A stretch of 64,000 bases of DNA from positions 3,616,001 to 3,680,000 of the forward strand of contig JARUPY010000533.1 in NCBI GenBank assembly GCA_029817715.1. The letters are read 5' to 3'. The position numbers and the translations under genes are program-made. Source of the stretch: Melastoma dodecandrum (taxonomy: Eukaryota; Streptophyta; Magnoliopsida; Myrtales; Melastomataceae). Each line of letters starts with the position of its first letter. Positions within the stretch are counted from its first letter, which is position 1. The notes beneath the pieces are model-generated. The model was not told where the DNA came from and ran no database searches. It was given only the letters and a program-made list of their open reading frames with translations. Positions 21,111 to 31,790 of this stretch are shown here, one piece after another.

Positions 21111-22823
21111 TTAGGTTACAACAGGAACCCACCTTAAGCCGGTTCCATAGGATTGTGATTTGTTCCGTGAGAGAATCGCGTTGGTTATGCTTATAGACTT
21201 CTTGATCTGACATTGTCCGATCATATGTCCAAGCATGCCACAATAGTGACAGGATTTAACCTTTTCTGTCGGTCCGACAAGGTTTTTAATCCTAGATTTG
21301 TTATGCTTCTGCTCAGAAGTATAACATTTCACAGATTCAGATTTCTGTGGCACCACAGACTTCTGTTTCTGTGCAACTTTGGGACTTATCACAGAACATG
21401 CGTTCTGTGTCACATAGCATACATCATCTGAACATTCAGATTTGTTTCTGTGACAATTGTGAGACTGACATTCAGGTAATAAACCTCTGTTAGACTCATC
21501 TAGTGGAAAAACCACTTTGTCACGAACGAGTAGCTCGTCCCATACCTCAGGAAGAGGTTCTCTGATCAGAGGAGATGCTTCTGTGCAGAAGATCTCAGCA
21601 TCCTTTTTCAAGGCAATCTTTTCTCTGTGCAGAGAAGTGAGTTGTGATTGCAGAACCTTGTTCTGCTTTTTCACCGAGCGATATTTTGAGGATAGCTCTT
21701 TAACTCTCTCAAGGATTTCTGTCAGAAAACCTTTAAGATCATTAGAAGATAAATTAGACATAGATGTCGAGATTACCTCTTCATCTGAATCAGATTCTGA
21801 TTTGGAACGAGCCATGTAGCAAAGGTTTGCCTTCTGCTCTTCCTCAGACTCAGATTCATTGTCCTCCTCATCGCTCCAAGCCAATAAGGCTCTTCTTCTG
21901 TTTCGAGAAGATTTTGACCTATCAGCCAACAGAGGACATTCATTCCTCATGTGTCCCAGTTTCTTACATTCGTAACATACTGGTCCCTTTTTGTCCTCTA
22001 AGTTAGAAGACTTGGGTTTAACACTTCGTTTGAAGCGTTTCTTGTAAAGAAGTTTGTTCAAACCCTTTACTAACAAGGAAAGCTCCTCATCAGTTTCTGC
22101 TTCTATATCATCTGATTCATCATCAGTAGAAGCTGATGCCTTAAAGGCAATAGATTTGGTCGTCTGAGGCACAGATGACCGTTTCTCTTCCTCGTAGGAG
22201 AGAAGAGAACCCATAAGCTGATCCAGCCTAAGAGTTGTTAAATCTTTGGCTTCCTCAATAGCGGTCTTTTTAGCTTCCCAATTCATGGGTAAAGACCTGA
22301 GGACCTTTCTCACCATTTCAGCATTAGAATAATTTTTCCCAAGAAGGGCTAAGCTGTTGATGATTGTATTGAGTCTATCATACATTTCAGAGATAGACTC
22401 ATCAGGCTTCATTTTGAAGGCCTCATACTGCTGGACCAACAGATTTATTCGTGTCTCCTTGACTTGATCCGTCCCTTCATGGGTTAGAACAAGTCGATCC
22501 CAGATCTCTTTTGCTGTGGTACAGGCAGAGATCCGGTTGTACTCCATAGGAGATAGAGCACAGTGAAGAAAGTTGACAGCCATAGCATTCAGCTTGATGA
22601 TTTCAACTTCCTGATCAGAAAGTGAAGTCGTGCTGCCATGCTCAACTTTCAGATCTTGTCCTCTGAGAAGCAGAGGACCATTTCGGATGATCCCTAAACA
22701 CCTCGGTTCTCGGGATGCAATCCAGAACTCCATCCTGCTGCGCCAGCTGGAGAAGTTTTGTCCATCAAATAATGGTGGACTATTACTGTTGGAACCAACA
22801 GCGTGCATATATCCCATTTGCAT
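21111..22823 (-). CDS. SIRE/Copia gag protein
   Basis: 570 aa from an ATG 61 bp inside the LTR border. The N-terminal half is the Copia-type capsid domain (FDGQNFSSWRSRMEFWI at about 19, KEIWDRLVLTHEGT, SISEMYDRLNTIINSL). Two CX2CX4HX4C zinc knuckles are present: CYECKKLGHMRNEC at 283-296 and CHYCGMLGHMIGQC at 525-538. Between them are a Ser/Glu-rich stretch and a probable coiled coil (ILERVKELSSKYRSVKKQNK). The ORF ends with TAA 24 bases before the pol frame opens. It forms the particle shell and packages element RNA. Confidence 0.95.
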   Translation of the reverse strand: MQMGYMHAVGSNSNSPPLFDGQNFSSWRSRMEFWIASREPRCLGIIRNGPLLLRGQDLKVEHGSTTSLSDQEVEIIKLNAMAVNFLHCALSPMEYNRISACTTAKEIWDRLVLTHEGTDQVKETRINLLVQQYEAFKMKPDESISEMYDRLNTIINSLALLGKNYSNAEMVRKVLRSLPMNWEAKKTAIEEAKDLTTLRLDQLMGSLLSYEEEKRSSVPQTTKSIAFKASASTDDESDDIEAETDEELSLLVKGLNKLLYKKRFKRSVKPKSSNLEDKKGPVCYECKKLGHMRNECPLLADRSKSSRNRRRALLAWSDEEDNESESEEEQKANLCYMARSKSESDSDEEVISTSMSNLSSNDLKGFLTEILERVKELSSKYRSVKKQNKVLQSQLTSLHREKIALKKDAEIFCTEASPLIREPLPEVWDELLVRDKVVFPLDESNRGLLPECQSHNCHRNKSECSDDVCYVTQNACSVISPKVAQKQKSVVPQKSESVKCYTSEQKHNKSRIKNLVGPTEKVKSCHYCGMLGHMIGQCQIKKSISITNAILSRNKSQSYGTGLRWVPVVT

Positions 22824-22863
22824 CCTATCGGATCTCTCAACAAGCGGTTAAGCTTTTATCGTT

Positions 22864-22881
22864 GAGCCTGCTCTGATACCA
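22864..22881 (-). promoter_or_regulatory. Primer binding site for initiator tRNA-Met
   Basis: In element sense TGGTATCAGAGCAGGCTC starts two bases after the 5' LTR. It is the standard complement of the 3' end of initiator methionine tRNA used by Copia elements. Confidence 0.95.
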
Positions 22882-22883
22882 AT

Positions 22884-24379
22884 TGTTGGTATAGGATTGC
22901 ACTAAGAAGGGGGGGTTGAATTAGTGCCGTAAGAGTTATGACACTTTTTCGCTCACAGAAGCGTGGTTCTGTTAGGTCACAGAGGCTGGATCTGATAAAC
23001 AGATTCCCAGTTCTGAGACAAGTTATCTTTTGTGTAAGACACAAAGATTTATAGTGGTTCGGCAAACAATGCCTACGTCCACTCTCCCAGCTCTCACCCA
23101 AGCAGGGCGTATTCACTATGATTGGAATGTGGGATTTTACAGATGCACACTTCTGCCAGAAATGTGACTAACAAATTGCACGTTATCACGTGTCTAACAC
23201 AACCCGCACGCAACGTGTCTGACTCCGGCTCCTCACTGAGCCCAACGTGGCTTGACGGCTACCACCTGCCCAACGAGGCTTAACGGCTACCTCCTGCCCA
23301 ACGTGGCTTAACGGCTACCACCTGCCCAAACGTGGCTTGACGGCTACCACCTGCCCAAACGTGGCTTGACGGCTACCACCTGCCCTTGCACACAACCTGT
23401 GTGACTAACAACCTGCACGAGACAAGATTAGCAACTACAGCACAAACTCTCTGCAGTTACAGAAGACGCTCTCTGTCAGCGGTGATCGGCTCGGTGAATG
23501 CACGGCGGACGCTCTCAGCTTTTGCAACGGTGAAGGCACAAGGATTCTAGTAAGCTTTTTGGTAGAACGGCGACTTGGAATCGTTGCTTCACACTTGCAC
23601 TTAAGCTTGTCCGTAGAACGAAGTTTCCCAATCAATCCCAACGGCTAGTTGATTCACTTGCCATATTCTCCATGATTTAATCCTGTGGGAAAACTTCCAA
23701 AAGCATAAAGCATTACCCTTAGTTACGTTAGATAATAATTAAACAAAGTGATCGCTCAATAAGAGATAACGACTTCTGCTCAGAAGCTGTTTGCTGCGAC
23801 AGCAGAACCAGCACTCTTTCTCATACGAATTTGGCATTGGGATTATAAGTTTCCATAATATGAAAACATTCCCTTCGTAGAATTATTCTCACCATATAGG
23901 GAGATCATAACCTGATAAGGTCATTGCCAAATTACGTAAACATAAGATCACGTTAGTTAAGGAAATAAATATTTCCAAATAACTTAAGGTCCAAAGATGA
24001 ACCTAGACGTGATCCTGTGTGAGATAAATATCTCACGTGCTCGCATATAGGACAATCTCCAAGAAGGAAATCGTCACTCACAGAAATACCATTCTGTAAA
24101 CCATAGCAAGTACTCCAGCAAGGAGAGTTATAGCAACTGTGACACAGATGCTCATCTCTGTAACAGAGATAGTGGATTCGATAGTAGATCTTATCCTCAG
24201 AACTCCATTTCTGATGGCTAGATCATTTCCCCTGTTGAAGTACTCCACGTAACTCTTTTATGTATTGCACGAATGACAGAGACCAGCTTCTACACTCGAA
24301 GACCTGTTCTTCTGTACACTTAAATAACACATTAGCAATACATAACCTTTGTCATCATCAAAACCAGATTATATCAACA
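22884..24379 (-). repeat. 5' LTR of the SIRE/Copia element (1496 bp)
   Basis: Matches the other LTR except for one fewer 29-bp minisatellite unit and three substitutions (24225 A against 15026 G; 24261 T against 15062 C; 24296 T against 15097 C). It ends CA at 24379, followed by ATATG. Confidence 0.96.
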
Positions 24380-25303
24380 ATATGTTTATGAAAAATGAAC
24401 TGTATGCATATGATATGAGAAATGTCGCATGTATCGGCATCAACGCCATAGAACGAATGCCGTTTTGTGTGTGACATAAAACGAATGTCGTTTAGCGTGT
24501 GTATTTGTTTGTGTGTGTGCGTGTGTTTGTGTGTGTGTGTGGGGGGGGGGGAGGGGATTCAGGAGGAACCTTGACTGATATTACGACCTTGTCCTACTAA
24601 GCTTGTCGTTCTCGAGTACAATTGTTCTACTCCTTCGGCACAACTTTCATCTAAGAAATATTTTTATTCGTTTCTTTTATGCGCCAAACGATGTATAAAT
24701 TCATTCATAATCTGAAAATATTCGGACGCGTTGATCTTTACCAGTAGTTGTGACGGCTGATGGTGCTAGTGATGCTAATGAATAATGATCGCTCGTGCCT
24801 GTCGACGGAGGAACAGGCAATGTTGCTTTTGTGCTACTAGCATCTCGTAGCCTTTGCTGAGCGTGGGACAAGGTCACAACACAACTTATGAGGCCTCTTG
24901 TTAATTCACCCTCTCCTTCTGCAGTAGCGTTAAAGGAAATCTTAAGAACTCTGGGGTTGTTATGTAATGGGGTAAATAAATTAAGCAGCTCCTAAATAAG
25001 TGATATTCTCATTTCGCCGATTCATTTGGCCCAAGAAAAGCCCGGCCCAATAGCAATCCCTTTCTAATGGCACATACAACGGTGTAGCACGAGGATAAGA
25101 TGGGTCAGAGGTGATGGCGTCGGTGATGCTAATCATCCCTCTAATACTTTCCTTGGGCAGCCCAGGGAAAGCTCATCACTGGAACCGGCACGACTCGTTC
25201 TTGCATGCTACTTGCTTATGTAGCCTTTGTTGAGATTCCCAACAGGGTCGCTATCATTTACAAGAACACTTTACTAATCGGCCCACTCCTTTCGAGACAA
25301 GTG
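24380..25303. other. Right target duplication (24380-24384) and displaced 3' flank of dirigent copy 2
   Basis: Continues the dirigent 3' UTR (gaactgtatgcatatgatatgagaaatg) seen after copies 1 and 3. It includes a GT repeat and an 11-G run at about 24500-24552, and a block at 24755-24860 (gatgctaatgaataatgatcgctcg...) that recurs after copy 3 at 27690-27790. No gene was seen. Confidence 0.75.
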
Positions 25304-25808
25304 TACGCGTGCCCTCCAGCCTAGCGTCTGTGCGGCGGTTCGGATGACATGAGGATCTGGGTCCGCTCCCCCTGAATGTCCTCTGGTCGACGCCTCGACT
25401 CGTGCGTCGAGGCGCTGCGAAGGATACCGGGGTCGATCCTCCCTTAGTTCCTAATCGGGTTTGCCCGAGCCCTCGCCAATTATCTCCATGCTTCTTGGGG
25501 AGGCGAAGGGCGACGGGCAAAACATGATCTGTAAAAGAAATCTTCGGGAGGATCAGGAATGGCTCCGTCGCCTTCCCTCATCCATAATGGCTCCGTAGAG
25601 AACATGTTGTTGTTGCTTAACCTAGGTAAGCTATTACGAAGTCGTCACCGACTTATTTTTATAAAATTGTTTCAAGTCGGAAAAACAGTTGGTCCGAAGA
25701 TTCCTATTTACTTGCTCTTATATCTGAACATGCGAAGGGGTGTCGTTTGCTCCAAAAGTTTGCTTTTGATTAATTGGACTCGATCCGGACATGACTCCGG
25801 ACTCATGT
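25304..25808 (+). repeat. Dispersed repeat, copy B
   Basis: Partner of 7841-8225, same orientation. It carries about 50 bp more around 25665-25715. The open frame on the minus strand here is not conserved in copy A. Confidence 0.6.
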
Positions 25809-26747
25809 AGATATTAGTGGCGTTTGTTTTCCCTCCTTTTTGGGTTTGGTGCTTGGGGGCTTGACTGGTTGAATATTTTCTCTCCCCCTCCCTTTTTCCT
25901 ACACAAGTGGGGATCTACAGCCAGATGTTTCACATACAACTGGTATTCAAAATCATACCTCTTTTACACATATGGGGTATACGGAACGGACGTAGAGGGT
26001 TGTTACTTTAATGGGGATGCCCCTTTGAGTTTACAAGAATTATAAGAAACTAATCACCAAAAGTGACCCGCTGCAGTGTGGTCGTATGGTATTAGTATTT
26101 GATTAAATATTTGAGGTAGGGGTCCAATCAGCAAGCGGGGCGGTGTCCGGCGAGGACAACCGAAACCTCAAGCCTACTAATGTCTGGTGATGTGTCCGAG
26201 CACAACCAGAATTATTGCAGCGTTTCACAGCATGGGAATTGGGAATCGATGTAAATGATCCTCACATTTGTCAATTCGGTTTGTTGTTGTTAGGCATAGT
26301 ATTAGAGCTCCCCCACTAACCTTCATGGTCCAAAACTTGCCAAACCTCCCATTTAATTCATTATATACCAACAAGTTTTTTGTAGAGTAGCATTACCAAA
26401 TTACGAAATTTCATTGAGTATATTTGAACTACTTTCGTACGGTTTGGTTAGTTTTGGTCTATCAAAAAATTGGGCATCCCAAGTTATTTTCCAAAATAAA
26501 GTTCAATTTAGTGAGAAAATATTGTACAATTTTTAATATATATATAATTATAAACAATAAAATGAACAAATAATGAATCATTATTGCTAAAATTATAAAC
26601 AATAACCTCTCGGATATTATTGTTCATTTTCAATTTTGTTTGGTCAGCTTTCTTTTTTTTTTACGTAGTTCGTATCCAATCTAAAATCCTATATAAAGCG
26701 CGACATTCCACGTCTTTTCCACATAAAAAAAAAATATATATTCCAAG
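25809..26747 (+). promoter_or_regulatory. Upstream region of dirigent gene 3
   Basis: From 26157 it matches the block before dirigent 1 (accgaaacctcaagcc ... gatgtaaatgatcctcacatttgtcaattcgg ... ttaggcatagtattagagctccc). The match to copy 1 also includes cctcttttac near 25957, so about 190 bp looks inserted between 25966 and 26156. TATA box cctatataaagcg is at about 26688. Confidence 0.65.
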
Positions 26748-27314
26748 ATGTCCGGCTACAAATCTCTTGCACTTGCCTCCCATACCCTCCTCGTTCTCTC
26801 CATCTTCGTGCATGCATCGGTAGCAGCCACCAGCGGTAACTGCCCCTGTTCTCCGAACCCGACCACCACCATCGTGCTATACATACAGTCCGTCGCATAC
26901 ACTGGCATGAACACTAACTATACCGGCTATCCTGTTGCCGGAATCCAAGGAACTAACTTCGGCACTGGCCAATTCGGCACAATCAACATATTTGACGACA
27001 CCGTGACCATTGCCGCAAGCCCAACCTCGACCTCGATCGGCCGTTCCCGGGGAATCTATGCTGTGGCAGATTTAACTGGAGGAACACTCTTCATTATGAC
27101 CACCATCCAGTTTATCGGGGGTCAATACGCTAATAGCTCGTTAAACATCAAGGGCCTTGGAACTGCGCTTGTTAACGTGCCGGTGCAACTGGCAATTGAT
27201 GGGGGAACGAATTTTTTCAACAATGCCATAGGGAACGTGACGGTGGTGGCAATCTCCCGCTCAGGCCCGAACTCTATCCTCCGGGCCACTATCAACACCA
27301 GGAAAGCTGTCTGA
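26748..27314 (+). CDS. Dirigent protein 3
   Basis: Intact single-exon gene, 188 aa, same length as copy 1. It has a signal peptide to about VHASVAA, then the dirigent motifs FGTINIFDDTVT, GRSRGIYAVADLTGG, IQFIGGQYANSSLNIKG and DGGTNFF in the same order. Compared with copy 1, the FDDPVT motif reads FDDTVT (Pro to Thr) and several barrel residues differ, so partner or substrate could have drifted. N-glycosylation sequons NYT, NSS and NVT are kept. It is presumably secreted and acts in stereoselective phenoxy radical coupling; the product is unknown. Upstream and downstream blocks match copies 1 and 2. Confidence 0.95.
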   Translation: MSGYKSLALASHTLLVLSIFVHASVAATSGNCPCSPNPTTTIVLYIQSVAYTGMNTNYTGYPVAGIQGTNFGTGQFGTINIFDDTVTIAASPTSTSIGRSRGIYAVADLTGGTLFIMTTIQFIGGQYANSSLNIKGLGTALVNVPVQLAIDGGTNFFNNAIGNVTVVAISRSGPNSILRATINTRKAV

Positions 27315-30300
27315 AGCATTTCGAGCCTCGAATCTGTTTCTGATAAATGAAATGTATGCATATGATATGAGAAATGCCATATGTATCAACATCTGCGCCA
27401 TAGAATAATGAATAATGCTAACTAACTCGAATCAACGAGTACTATCAACGAATGCCATTTTGTGTGTCTGTGTGTGTGTGTGTGGGGGGGGGGGGGTGGT
27501 CAGGAGGACAGGACCTCAACTGAGATTATGACCTCGTCCTATTCCTTCATAATCTGTAGGGGTATGAGCTGATCCATTCCACTTTTTCCTGTTCTCTGTG
27601 TGCTATTGGAGTGATTGCAACACAACCGTGGAGTTCAGAGATCAAAATAGGAACCTTGGGGCTTGATCCGTGCTGATCTTTACCAATGGTTGTGACGGGT
27701 GATGGTGGTAGTGATGCTAATGAGTAATGATCACTCGTGCTTGTCGACAGTGGAACAGGAACTTCTGCTTTGTGCTACTAGCATCTTGTAGCCTGTAATG
27801 GTAATGACCAGTCAGCACTAATCTCAACTAAATAACCTACGAAAGCGATGTGGATTTCCTGTTGAGATTTCATATTGTACCCATTTTCCCTTACTGTTGT
27901 ACTAATTTGCAAATCATCCAAATTTCTCCTCGAGCATTTCTCGAGCATCTGACAAAAACCATGTGGACTTACAGATGACTTGCCTTTCTGTTTCGCCCAC
28001 ACGGTTAAATTTGTGCAGTGAACTTCCTTGGAGCACCTTGATTATGGTTCCTGTGGATTTATTTATAGATTGAGTTGTTGTATTTATTTGTCTGTTTGGA
28101 CTTGAGGCTCCGTTTTTTTGTGTTATTTAGGTCATGGTATGGATGCACAATCAAAGTCACAGGATGTGGAAATAGGGGAAAGAAGTCTCCACTCAGGATC
28201 CATCTAACAATGGCATTAAAAGTGAGTCACGAGTACAGCAATAGACTTAATGTGCCGAAGGTTTGTTCTGTCTTGTTCTGGTTCAGGGCCTGGCATCTGA
28301 AAGCAATAGGGAAAATACTTTTTTGTATTATGGTTTATTTGCTGTAGGCAATCTCAAGGAAAAAAGGCCTGTCCATTTGGATCAAAAAAAGAAATAAAAG
28401 TCTGCAAGGAGATCCTCGGCTGCTCTTGTGTATTTACCAGAGATTTATTTCAATGTAACTATGCATATATTTCTGGTCCCTTGTGGGGATTTGATAAGTT
28501 CTCTTGTTATGGAATGTCAATTTAGTCTATTCTTCTCTATAGAATCATCTCACCATCATTCATGACAACTGGTTCCCTGTTGTGTGCTTAAGAAAATGCG
28601 ACTTTCAACTTCTGTTCATAGGAACCAAGGAGTCGAGACAAGGAACAGGCAGAAAAGAGAAAAATCCTGGCAGGGGACGGACATCCGAGGCATTATTAGG
28701 TTCTGGAGAATCTGATGGAGGGCCACCGACATGGGAGCCCTCTGTATTTGACTCTCGCTTGGTTAGTATGTGGATGGTCTTTTGAAGTTACTCCCTATAT
28801 CTGAATTATGTGATTTGGATTGCTTTGAGATCTGCGGCTTCTCCCCTTGAAAAGGAAATGAGATGCACGCACATGGTTGATTTGGAATGCATATCAAAGG
28901 CAGTAAGCTTCGGCCACTTCATCTCATCTCCGTTGATTCATTATTGCTTATCACAGAGGCATGTGGTCAGTTTTTACTGTAAGAACACTGGTTCTGGTGC
29001 AGGCAGATCAAAAATGACGCTGAATCATTGGAGGCTGTTTGGTCCACTACGGGTGGACATATGCTCCGCATTCTTTGCCCCCATATCCACAACGTCTTCC
29101 CAGCGTTCTTGTAGCATAGGCCACACTGCCAAGCGACCAGAGTACTTCCCAGTGCCGGAACGACCATTGAACATGTTTCAGAAGATCGATTGTTAAACAT
29201 GTCGAAAATATGAAAAGAATAAGAAAGGAAATAAAGTTTGTTCAATCATCTGAAGCACCTCTGCTTCGATTACTTTATCATTCTTTTTAGCCTTCAGTGA
29301 TGCGATTCCAGATGGACAAGACCACACGAGTCTCAAATTCTTCCCAAGCATTGGTGTGAATGAATCATGTTCTCGAGGGGGGGATAAGGTCACACTGAAT
29401 GACAGAGTAGCCAATGACTTGGTTGTTTCTTAGGCCTTGGTAGAGACTAGAAGATCCTCGACTTTAAGGAATATGGCGATGTTGCCGGCAACGTGCTGAC
29501 AAGCAAAGAAGCCTCGGCGCAGCTTTTCCACACTGCTTCATTCCTTCAGAGGATTTCTTAAACATCGATCCCATCTGTGGCATGTATCTACGTAAACAAC
29601 CTCTTTCCAGTCCCTAAAAATGTTTTATCATTATTACAAGAAACGTTAAATCTCAAAGATTCTAAGTATTCAAGGATACATGTGAGCCGTTATCACGAGG
29701 CTCTCGACCTCAACCTCAGTTCGACCTCGACTAGACTCCTCATCAGGGAGGATTTATAAAGCCCAATCGAGGGGGACCATCCATAGGAAAGATTCGGTGC
29801 GGTGCGCCTGAATGCAAGCTCCACTCACACTATGCATCCACGACCGTCTTCCCTCCACTCGTCGGACAGATCCAAGAACCTGTTTCCTAGTGCTTGATTG
29901 TTAAATTTTTGTTTAAATAATCAAAAGAGAAAAACAAAAAGAGTCGAAGCTATTTTTAGGACCCTTTTTATCAATTACGACGAACTCCTTCCTAGTTTTC
30001 CAGGTAAGCGAGTCACAAAAACCTTCTTGAATACTATCGCGTCCAATTGAATGAATAAATTATTTTCATTGACGGCACGGCATTTCAACAAAATCATCTT
30101 TTTGTGGTGAGGGAGTATGACAATCGCATTTCAACAATGCGAAAGCACTTTAATAAACGTAACGTCCAATGTCAAGACAGGTAAAGTCGTTGGATATGCT
30201 CTAAGTGGATCGGTCGTGAAATGAAACAGGGCTATAAGTAACTCAGCAGCGAGACAATCCATCTTGTGCACCCCAAAAGCTAGAATTCGTTACATCATCC

Positions 30301-30331
30301 AGGGATCGGTTACGAATAGAAAGAAGTAGGA
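27315..30331. other. Long gene-poor stretch after the dirigent cluster
   Basis: Starts with the shared dirigent 3' flank and a TG/G-run at 27466-27496. The rest shows short ORFs without recognisable domains. Sequences at 28130-28225 and 28620-28765 have exon-like composition (for example the Gly/Arg/Ser-rich frame ending GGPPTWEPSVFDSRL) and may be remnants of an unidentified gene. No RNA gene was seen. Confidence 0.4.
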
Positions 30332-30800
30332 ATGTCTTTGGTCAAGATGATAGTGGTCTTCCTACGCGTCATCACTTGCATTTCTGCAACCGTTGACATC
30401 ACTGTCAGGCAGTGTTTCTGCAACAGTCAGTCCATCAATGAAAACAGCGACGAGGATTCCGCTGTCCAGGAATTTGTGCACCAGGTGGTCGAGCACATCT
30501 CGACGAGCCAGCGCTACAGCTTCGTGGATTGGAAACAGAGGCGCCGTTGCTTTCTGGGCAGAGGGGGGTTGCAACACCGATATCACCCGGCAGGATTGCG
30601 ACATATGTGTGACCATGGCATGGTTTTTCTTGGATGAAGAATGCCGCCTGAAGGCCGGAGGTTGCATCAATCTCGTTGACTGCAAACTGAGATACGAGGC
30701 CTACAAGTTTGATTCGAGTTCGTGGTTTCAATGCCTGAGACAGGCACTCCTCTTTCGGCTTTTACCGCAAACCCAAAGAGAAGCTCGAGGGAAAATGTAA
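30332..30800 (+). pseudogene. Ginkbilobin-2-like (DUF26, stress-antifungal) secreted protein, frameshifted
   Basis: The N-terminal frame (from the ATG at 30332) has a signal peptide (MSLVKMIVVFLRVITCISA) and QCFCNSQS, typical for the start of a Gnk2 domain. The C-terminal half lies in the next frame and holds the family signature C-X8-C-X2-C (CNTDITRQDCDIC), then GGCINLVDCKLRYEAYKF. The frame changes near 30532-30546. A single base gained or lost there would explain it, so the gene is either a recent pseudogene or an assembly error. Gnk2-type single-domain proteins bind mannose and act against fungi; the same fold forms the ectodomain of CRK kinases. No kinase or membrane segment follows. A TATA-like gctataagta lies at about 30231. 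Confidence 0.7.
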
Positions 30801-31790
30801 ATGCCTGATTAATGCCTGATTAATGTTTATTTTCATAAGGAGAAGCTCGAGGGAAAATATGTCAGCAGCAGCAGCAGCAGCACATAATTCCGATAAAGCG
30901 AGATTCGTCTACCATATTTACTTAACAAATTGACAACAAAAGCAATGATCCAAATCCGAAAAGATGCTGCAAATACCTCATATTTCAATTCCTATAAGCG
31001 AGTTTATCACCATTTCATCAATAACACATCACACAATTACAAGAGACAAATCTAACAGCACGCCTTTCTTCTGCACAAGACCAGACCAAAGCTACAGATT
31101 ATCGCTGCTAAACGATGTCAGCCAGGAGTCGAGTTCGTGAAAAGTAGGATCGGAATTCTCTGATACATCTAAAACCCAAGTCCTCACAGACATAAACCCA
31201 AGCGATCACATTCCACAGGTCTCAATATCATCTAAGACATGAAGGCGACAGGAATTGTAGCTGGCAAAATGCGATCCAGAGGTCCTGGGAGAAATTTATC
31301 GAACCCGGATTATATACGTCGCATTGGAAACGCGACACTCGAAAGGGTAGCCACGAATGGACCGCGCAAAACAGCTTAATATCAACCATTCAATAGGCCT
31401 CAGAGATTAAACCCTACGCCCTAAACCCGGCCTTTTCTCTCGCAATCGATTCGTCGTCTCTGTCTCGGGTTGATCAGGGGTTTCTGGGTCATGTGCAGTG
31501 CAATCCCCAGAGTTGTCGGCCTTAAAAACCCCTCTCTCCCCCTCCACCATAATATATCTTAATTCCCGATAATAATTTTTTAGGGAAAAAAATGTGATGA
31601 ACAAATTATAAGAAAAAAGGAAAAAAAGAAATATATTAATGATTAGTGGGTCAAATTTCTTTCACAGTTCTCCCCATTTCTCTCACTTCTATCCACAAAT
31701 CAATTCCTTCCTCCTTTTCCAGGCCGGGGTCAATCATTATCTCTCAAATCGCCCACTCCTTGTTTCGATTTTGTCGCTGTTAGTTTCCAA
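30801..31790. other. Intergenic spacer
   Basis: Contains a short GCA microsatellite at about 30862 and a duplicated phrase gagaagctcgagggaaaat (about 30780 and 30840). Nothing else was recognised. The last 150 bp should hold the promoter and leader of the oxidoreductase gene. Confidence 0.45.

Larger units (their letters stand above)
13656..24379 (-). mobile_element. Complete SIRE-type Copia LTR retrotransposon
   Basis: 10,724 bp, minus-strand orientation, TG..CA LTR ends and a 5-bp ATATG target duplication. Order in element sense: 5' LTR (24379-22884), tRNA-iMet primer site, gag, pol (protease, integrase, RT, RNase H), third ORF, noncoding region with several polypurine tracts, final polypurine tract, 3' LTR (15180-13656). 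Integrase precedes RT, which defines Copia. Long LTRs, two CCHC knuckles in gag and an extra ORF after pol place it in the SIRE/Maximus lineage. The LTRs differ by three substitutions and one repeat unit, so insertion is recent. It lies antisense to the dirigent genes. Confidence 0.97.

Noticed and set aside
22864..22881. tRNA gene fragment
   Set aside because: Only the 18-nt complement of initiator tRNA-Met is present, directly beside the LTR. It is a primer binding site.
28582..28785. Possible exon of an unknown gene
   Set aside because: Composition looks exonic, but no domain, consistent splice partners or start could be established, so it is only mentioned in the spacer note.
30435..30731. 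Minus-strand ORFs opposite the Gnk2-like gene
   Set aside because: The plus strand carries the C-X8-C-X2-C signature and a signal peptide. The reverse frames have no family features.
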